The position numbers and the translations under genes were made by a program. The notes under the pieces are model-generated. The model had not been told where the DNA came from and ran no database searches. It saw nothing but the letters and a program-made list of their open reading frames with translations. Of a DNA stretch of 64,000 bases, positions 59,793-64,000 are shown one piece after another. Source of the stretch: Oligoflexia bacterium (lineage in GTDB: Bacteria; Bdellovibrionota; Bdellovibrionia; JABDDW01); NCBI GenBank assembly GCA_016715815.1, contig JADJXN010000003.1, forward strand, positions 62,001 through 126,000, read 5' to 3'. Position 1 is the stretch's first letter; each line of letters opens with the position of its first letter.

Positions 59793-61688
59793 ATGCAAAC
59801 ACTGCTTAAAATGCAAGCTTATCATAGGGGAAAAAAGGTATATGAAAACACTCTTCCCTTACCCATTACTATTGGTAGAACAAGCCAGAATAATGTTGTT
59901 TTTGAAAACCCTTTTATCTCAAGAGCCCACTGCCACATTTTTGAAGAAAACGGTAAAATATTAATTGAAGATTTAAATTCTAGTAACGGCGTTTATATTT
60001 TTGATAAAAAAATATCTGAAAAACATGAAATCACAGAGAGTTTTGATTTTAGATTAGGTGAAATAGAAGTTCATGTTGAAGTTTTTAGTCCTAATGAAGA
60101 AGCCACAAAGGTTCCCCAACATAAAAAATCCATTCCGCCACCAATTAAGGCAAATGAAATAGCCTATGCTCAAAAAGCTGAAAAACCGGCTCACGACTTT
60201 CACCAACAAAAAACTGTGACTAAAACAATTGGTAAGCATATAGGTGGCAAAACAAAATCTTTAATCACAAAAGATTTTTCAAATGATCTTTTAGGTTTTC
60301 ACACAGATTTATTACAAGCTGGAAAACAAAGAAAAATTGAAGCCGTTGTGATGTGGCATGACCAAGTATATGAGGTAAGAGAATATTACCCAAGTGAAGT
60401 TATAAGAGTAGGTTTAGAGCATGATGCAAATTTAAATTTACCCATGCCACAAGAATGGGCACTGGCTAGTGTAGGATTTGACAATGCCAATTGTTACATT
60501 CCCCCAGGTAGAGACGTAACTCTTATCAGTGATGGTAAAAGAATGCCTATGGGTGATTTAATTGCTAATCAAGTTTTAAAGCAAAAAGAAATAGGCTATA
60601 AGTTAACAATTAACTTTAAAGATGTTGTAAAAATAGATTTAGGCAGTAACCTTCATGTTACTTTACGCTACGTTCCCGCAACTAAACAATTAACTAAAGC
60701 TAAAATTACAGAACCTGATCATGCTTTTAAACAGTCAATCATTGGTTCTTTTATTTTGCATGGAATGTTTGCTCTAACTTTACTTTTCAAAGCGCCAAAA
60801 GTTGAAAATGTACCTAAGCTTGATAAAGTTCCAGAAAGGTTTGCTCGACTTTTAGTTGAAAAACCAAAACCCAAGCCAACACCTAAACCTACTCCTCCAC
60901 CACCTGAGAAAAAAGTAGTAGAGAAAAAACCTGAGCCACCAAAAAAACCTGAAAAAATTGTTAAAAAACAGCCCCAAAAAGTATTCAAGCAACCTAAAGC
61001 ACTAACTAAGGTAAATAAATTTCCAATGGTTGTTAAAAACCCTATTCCTAAAGCCCCACCGCCTGTAAAAGTTGAAAACCTAGGTGCCCTAGGAGCCCTT
61101 GGTGCAATTAGTAAAACTGCTCAACCAAATGTGGTTACTAACATTAACATTAATCCCAACGCTGGTGGTATGCAGACTAAAAAAATTAACACAGGCGGTA
61201 TTGTTGGAGCTCTTCCCTCATCAAACGGTAAGCTTGTGGCAGCAGGTAATGTTGGTAATGTTAAAACTAAAGGTTTTGGTTATGGCACTGGTACTGGTTA
61301 CGGCATTCAAGGTTTAAAAGGGGCTGCAGGCTCCCGCGGAGTTGTTGGAGCTGTTGTTGGTGAGCCAAAGCTTGCACAAATATCAAAAACTGAAGGGTTA
61401 ACCCGTGCTCAAGTTATGGCTGTAGTGCAAAAACATTTAAGCGAGGTTCAACACTGTTATGAAAAGAGCTTATTAAATACTCCAAGCCTTGCTGGAAGAA
61501 TGGAATTTGAATGGGATATTTCTGCTAATGGCCAAGTTACTGATGTTAGAGTTAAGCGAAGTTCTGTTAGTGGCGGAGATAACTTAGGTGAATGTGTTAA
61601 AGGAGTTTTTTCTGCCATGCAATTTCCTCAGGCAAAAAATGGAGCGACAACAACTCCAAACATTGGTTTTCCATTCGGCAGACTATAG
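59793..61688 (+). CDS. FHA - transmembrane - TonB-like (AgmX/PglI C-terminal) protein, GltG-like
   Basis: 631 residues. N-terminal FHA domain (ITIGRTSQNNVVFENPFISRAHCHI..LEDLNSSNGVYI type, about 24-80) binds phospho-Thr. One membrane helix about 313-330 (SIIGSFILHGMFALTLLF), then a Pro/Lys-rich linker (about 352-400) to span the periplasm, a Gly-rich part, and a C-terminal AgmX/PglI TonB-like domain (about 535-628) with VQHCYEKSLL and VRVKRSSVSGG. This is the layout of GltG/NfsG in Myxococcus, which couples the inner-membrane motor to the outer membrane. Confidence 0.88.
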   Translation: MQTLLKMQAYHRGKKVYENTLPLPITIGRTSQNNVVFENPFISRAHCHIFEENGKILIEDLNSSNGVYIFDKKISEKHEITESFDFRLGEIEVHVEVFSPNEEATKVPQHKKSIPPPIKANEIAYAQKAEKPAHDFHQQKTVTKTIGKHIGGKTKSLITKDFSNDLLGFHTDLLQAGKQRKIEAVVMWHDQVYEVREYYPSEVIRVGLEHDANLNLPMPQEWALASVGFDNANCYIPPGRDVTLISDGKRMPMGDLIANQVLKQKEIGYKLTINFKDVVKIDLGSNLHVTLRYVPATKQLTKAKITEPDHAFKQSIIGSFILHGMFALTLLFKAPKVENVPKLDKVPERFARLLVEKPKPKPTPKPTPPPPEKKVVEKKPEPPKKPEKIVKKQPQKVFKQPKALTKVNKFPMVVKNPIPKAPPPVKVENLGALGALGAISKTAQPNVVTNININPNAGGMQTKKINTGGIVGALPSSNGKLVAAGNVGNVKTKGFGYGTGTGYGIQGLKGAAGSRGVVGAVVGEPKLAQISKTEGLTRAQVMAVVQKHLSEVQHCYEKSLLNTPSLAGRMEFEWDISANGQVTDVRVKRSSVSGGDNLGECVKGVFSAMQFPQAKNGATTTPNIGFPFGRL

Positions 61689-61773
61689 TCTAGTTTTAGC
61701 TTGACGCTTTGCTCTCCCCTCTTATTTGCTCCTCTTTAACTATAAAATAAAAACAATACGGAGGATCTAAGCA

Positions 61774-62418
61774 ATGATTAATTCTGCAATAGAAGCTTTT
61801 CATGAGGGTGGGTTTTTTATGTGGCCCATTTTGGTTGTATCTTTATTTGGTATAGCCATTAGCTTTGAAAGATTTAAATATATTTTCGGAGCTGCAAGTA
61901 TAAAAAAGGAAGATTTTTTAAATAGAATTAATCAACACATTCTACAAGGTAATCTTGAAAGGGCACTAGCAGTTTGCTCTCAAATTTCAAGCCCACTAAC
62001 AAATATTGTTAAAGCGGGGCTTATGGCAGTTGCTAATAAAAAAGATGCTGATGAAATTCAAACCGCTATGGATGCTGTAGCGTTAAAAGAAATTCCGCGT
62101 TTAGAAAAAAGAACGGGACTTCTTGCCATGCTTTCAAACATGGCAACCCTTATTGGTCTGTTGGGAACAATTTCTGGTCTTATTGGTGCCTTCGGAGCTG
62201 TTGCTAATGTGAGCCCCTCAGAAAAAGCAACCCTTTTAGCAAAAGCCATTTCAGAAGCCATGAACTGTACAGCATTTGGTCTTTTAGTAGCGATTCCACT
62301 TTTGGGAGTTTATGGTTACCTTCAAACAAAATCACAAGAAGTTGTTGATGATGTGCATGAAGCAGCTGTTGCAACATTAAACTTTATTGTAATGAATAAA
62401 GATAAATTTAATAGGTAA
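61774..62418 (+). CDS. TolQ/ExbB/MotA-family proton-channel protein, AglR-like
   Basis: 214 residues. One N-terminal membrane helix (about 16-33), then the MotA/TolQ/ExbB core with RTGLLAMLSNMATLIGLLGTISGLIGAFGAV and the last helix (AFGLLVAIPLLGVYGYL). It uses the proton gradient to drive the FHA-TonB protein. Good ribosome site (cggaggatc). In Myxococcus the matching proteins are AglR/AglX. Followed by two TolR-type genes. Confidence 0.9.
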   Translation: MINSAIEAFHEGGFFMWPILVVSLFGIAISFERFKYIFGAASIKKEDFLNRINQHILQGNLERALAVCSQISSPLTNIVKAGLMAVANKKDADEIQTAMDAVALKEIPRLEKRTGLLAMLSNMATLIGLLGTISGLIGAFGAVANVSPSEKATLLAKAISEAMNCTAFGLLVAIPLLGVYGYLQTKSQEVVDDVHEAAVATLNFIVMNKDKFNR

Positions 62419-62426
62419 GTCAACTT

Positions 62427-62882
62427 ATGGGTGCAAGTGGCCTTGGCGGTGGCGGGAAAAAAAGTGTTAATGTTGATTTAAACTTAGTTCCTTTTATTGA
62501 TTTACTATCCACTCTGATTTGTTTTTTATTAATTACTGCTGTTTGGCAACAAATTAATGTTTTAACCACAGATTCGGCCTCCACTACTGCAAGTGAGAGT
62601 GCAACACCACCTGATCCAAACCGAATTGATTTAAGCTTAAGTTTAATGATGGATCATGTTTTAGCAGCTGAGGGTGAGAAAAATACTAGAATAAACCACC
62701 TTCAAGGGGAGCCCGATTATAATTCCTTAATGAGACTTTTAAACGATTGGAAGACACGTCACCCAGACAGAAAAGATGTTACACTTAATACTGACAGCCA
62801 AGCACCGTATAAACAACTTATTCGCTTAATGGATACGCTCATAACTGCAGACTTTGAAGACGTTGGGGTAAATACTAACTAA
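62427..62882 (+). CDS. ExbD/TolR-family protein, first copy
   Basis: 151 residues. Short cytosolic N-terminus with a Gly run, one membrane helix with the conserved Asp (VPFIDLLSTLICFLLI, about 21-36), then a periplasmic domain with YKQLIRLMDTL. The Asp probably carries protons with the TolQ-like partner. Stop overlaps the ATG of the next ExbD-like gene. Confidence 0.87.
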   Translation: MGASGLGGGGKKSVNVDLNLVPFIDLLSTLICFLLITAVWQQINVLTTDSASTTASESATPPDPNRIDLSLSLMMDHVLAAEGEKNTRINHLQGEPDYNSLMRLLNDWKTRHPDRKDVTLNTDSQAPYKQLIRLMDTLITADFEDVGVNTN

Positions 62883-63424
62883 TGCAAAAAGTAATTATTA
62901 AGCCAGGTTACCATATTAAGCCAAAGTATGATCTTCATGCACTCAGAGAGCATGTTAAAGGAGATCATTCTAAAGGGGCTATCGCTGGCGAGCTTCCCCT
63001 GACCAGTATGATAGATATGTTTACTATTTTAGTTATATTTTTATTAATGAACTTTTCTGCCACTGGTGAGATATTTTTTATCCAAAAAAATCTAAAACTT
63101 CCTGAAGCCTCTCGCTCAAAACCTTTAGAGAGTGCTCCGCTCATTACTGTGACAGCTCAGGGAATTACATTTGAAACACAAAAAGTAGGAGATAACCCTA
63201 TTAATCTTACAGAGTCTGATCAAAATTTGCCAAGGCTAGCCGGTGCTTTAAGACAATTAAAGATTATGGCAGAGACTTTACGTCCCAATGAGCCTTTTAA
63301 AGGCCATGTTAATATTCAAGCAGATGAGAATACACCTTTAGTTTATATTAAACGTGTTATGCAAACCTGTATTGTTGAGGGTTGGAATAGTATTCACTTT
63401 GCAGTGCGCGAGCCTGGCAGTTAA
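62882..63424 (+). CDS. ExbD/TolR-family protein, second copy
   Basis: 180 residues. Longer N-terminus, membrane helix with Asp in LTSMIDMFTILVIFLLMNF (about 40-58) and a periplasmic domain with VYIKRVMQTCIVEGWNSIHFAV. Two different TolR-type subunits with one TolQ is the AglQ/AglS-like arrangement of the gliding motor. Last gene of the operon; nnrD follows after four bases. Confidence 0.87.
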   Translation: MQKVIIKPGYHIKPKYDLHALREHVKGDHSKGAIAGELPLTSMIDMFTILVIFLLMNFSATGEIFFIQKNLKLPEASRSKPLESAPLITVTAQGITFETQKVGDNPINLTESDQNLPRLAGALRQLKIMAETLRPNEPFKGHVNIQADENTPLVYIKRVMQTCIVEGWNSIHFAVREPGS

Positions 63425-63428
63425 TTTC

Positions 63429-64000
63429 ATGAGTAGTAAAATAATAAAAATAAATTTAAAAAACGTAAAAAAATTTTTACCCAAAAGAATAAGTAAAGCT
63501 AATAAAACCCATGGAGGCTCTGCCCTTGTTATTGCAGGACATGAGGGAATGTATGGAGCAGCCATTTTAGCGGCAACAGCTGCAACTCGTGTGGGGGCTG
63601 GATATGTGACCTTAATGACTGATTTAAAAAAAATTAATACACTTAAAAACCCTGATTTTTTAACTTTAAATATAAATTCAAAAATAAATCAAAATAAGTT
63701 TACGGCAGTTGCTATTGGCCCAGGGCTTGGTCAAAAAGAGATTGTTTATAAAAAACTTTTAGAATTAAAAAGTTTTTCTAAAGTGGTAGTAGATGCTGAT
63801 GCGTTAAATGTTTTAGCAAAAAAAAATGTAAAACTAGCTAAAACATGGATTGTTACCCCTCACACTGGTGAGCTTTCAAGGCTTTTAAAAATTAGTGTTA
63901 AGAAAATAAACCAAGATAGAAAAAAATATCTCATGCAGGCTTGTAAAAAGCTAAACTGCCATGTGCTTTTAAAGGGGCATAAAACTTTAGTTAGTGATGG
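63429..64000 (+). CDS. nnrD: ADP/ATP-dependent NAD(P)H-hydrate dehydratase, 3'-truncated by window edge
   Basis: Repairs hydrated NAD(P)H. From ATG 63429 the frame is open to the last base (190 codons). Ribokinase-fold signatures: NKTHGGSALVIAGHEGMYGAAILAATAATRVGAGYV near 24-60, AIGPGLGQ near 96, VVDADALN near 118 and VTPHTGELSRLL near 140. Only the kinase-like dehydratase domain is visible; the N-terminal epimerase domain of fused NnrDE proteins is absent. The remaining 90 or so residues lie beyond the window. Confidence 0.9.
   Translation, partial: MSSKIIKINLKNVKKFLPKRISKANKTHGGSALVIAGHEGMYGAAILAATAATRVGAGYVTLMTDLKKINTLKNPDFLTLNINSKINQNKFTAVAIGPGLGQKEIVYKKLLELKSFSKVVVDADALNVLAKKNVKLAKTWIVTPHTGELSRLLKISVKKINQDRKKYLMQACKKLNCHVLLKGHKTLVSD

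Noticed and set aside
61689..61773. Sigma-70 promoter before the TolQ-like gene (TTGACG and TATAAA)
   Set aside because: The two hexamers are about 34 bases apart, too far for a functional pair; the operon probably reads through from upstream.
1..64000. CRISPR arrays, insertion sequences, prophage genes
   Set aside because: I found no regularly spaced repeat array, no transposase and no phage structural genes; the only recombinase is the small tyrosine type at 53002-53535.

Overview
The window is AT-rich, densely packed DNA from a Gram-negative bacterium. Envelope evidence includes outer-membrane beta-barrels, lipoproteins with lipoboxes, a BamB/YfgM pair, Mpl-type peptidoglycan recycling, prepilin-like proteins and a TolQ/TolR/FHA-TonB motor operon like the Agl-Glt/Nfs machines of Myxococcus and Bdellovibrio. 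Together with the low GC this fits a Bdellovibrionota or related deltaproteobacterial lineage; that placement is inference from gene content, not from a marker gene.

Layout. 1-6448: purine operon purB(partial)-C-S-Q-L-F, in the order of the Bacillus pur operon and mostly translationally coupled. 6446-6556: a 24-bp inverted repeat. 6567-9802: ldcA, a beta-lactamase-fold serine hydrolase and mpl, a muropeptide recycling unit. 9799-14525: a receiver protein with Glu at the phospho-acceptor site, an AAG DNA glycosylase, mutS with a hairpin at its start codon, and an RlmI-like rRNA methyltransferase.

14555-27334: an accessory biosynthetic island. A four-gene minus-strand operon (PqqD-like chaperone, PP-loop/asparagine-synthase-like enzyme, S26-type peptidase, HPr-kinase-like protein) diverges from a plus-strand unit with a 47-residue basic peptide, a second PP-loop protein with a degenerate extra domain, a GT4 glycosyltransferase and an unknown protein. 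Next come a twitch-domain radical SAM enzyme, a possible nucleotidyltransferase, a GT39-like membrane glycosyltransferase, a prepilin, and a Wzm/Wzt-type ABC exporter. The PqqD + PP-loop + HPr-kinase combination recalls lasso-peptide maturation (B1, C and K proteins), but the composition here is different. This is the best candidate for an undescribed system.

27625-37177: a LuxR-HTH protein, an acyl-CoA thioesterase, PilW- and PilX-like proteins, a lipoprotein-bamB-yfgM operon, tRNA-Leu(UAA), and a tandem pair of large prepilin-type Cys-rich proteins. The upstream copy is complete and ends in a Hint (intein-like) domain. The downstream copy lacks its leader and start codon and ends 6 nt from the tRNA, resembling a silent or displaced cassette.

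37280-46685: a membrane protein, a CBS-less IMPDH/GMP-reductase family enzyme, a VWA lipoprotein, a polyamine transporter potABCD whose potA is frameshifted at a G run, a family-5 solute-binding protein, a beta-hydroxyacid dehydrogenase, a small putative zinc protein and a clear terminator. 46781-53933: HD-GYP/PilZ c-di-GMP pair, SDR, leucine dehydrogenase, a membrane-anchored HTH protein with three direct-repeat candidate operators, a small tyrosine recombinase and a CoA-binding protein. 53948-63424: the envelope motor operon (two OM barrels, the second frameshifted at a T run; two TPR proteins; FHA-TonB protein; TolQ; two TolR). The window ends inside nnrD.
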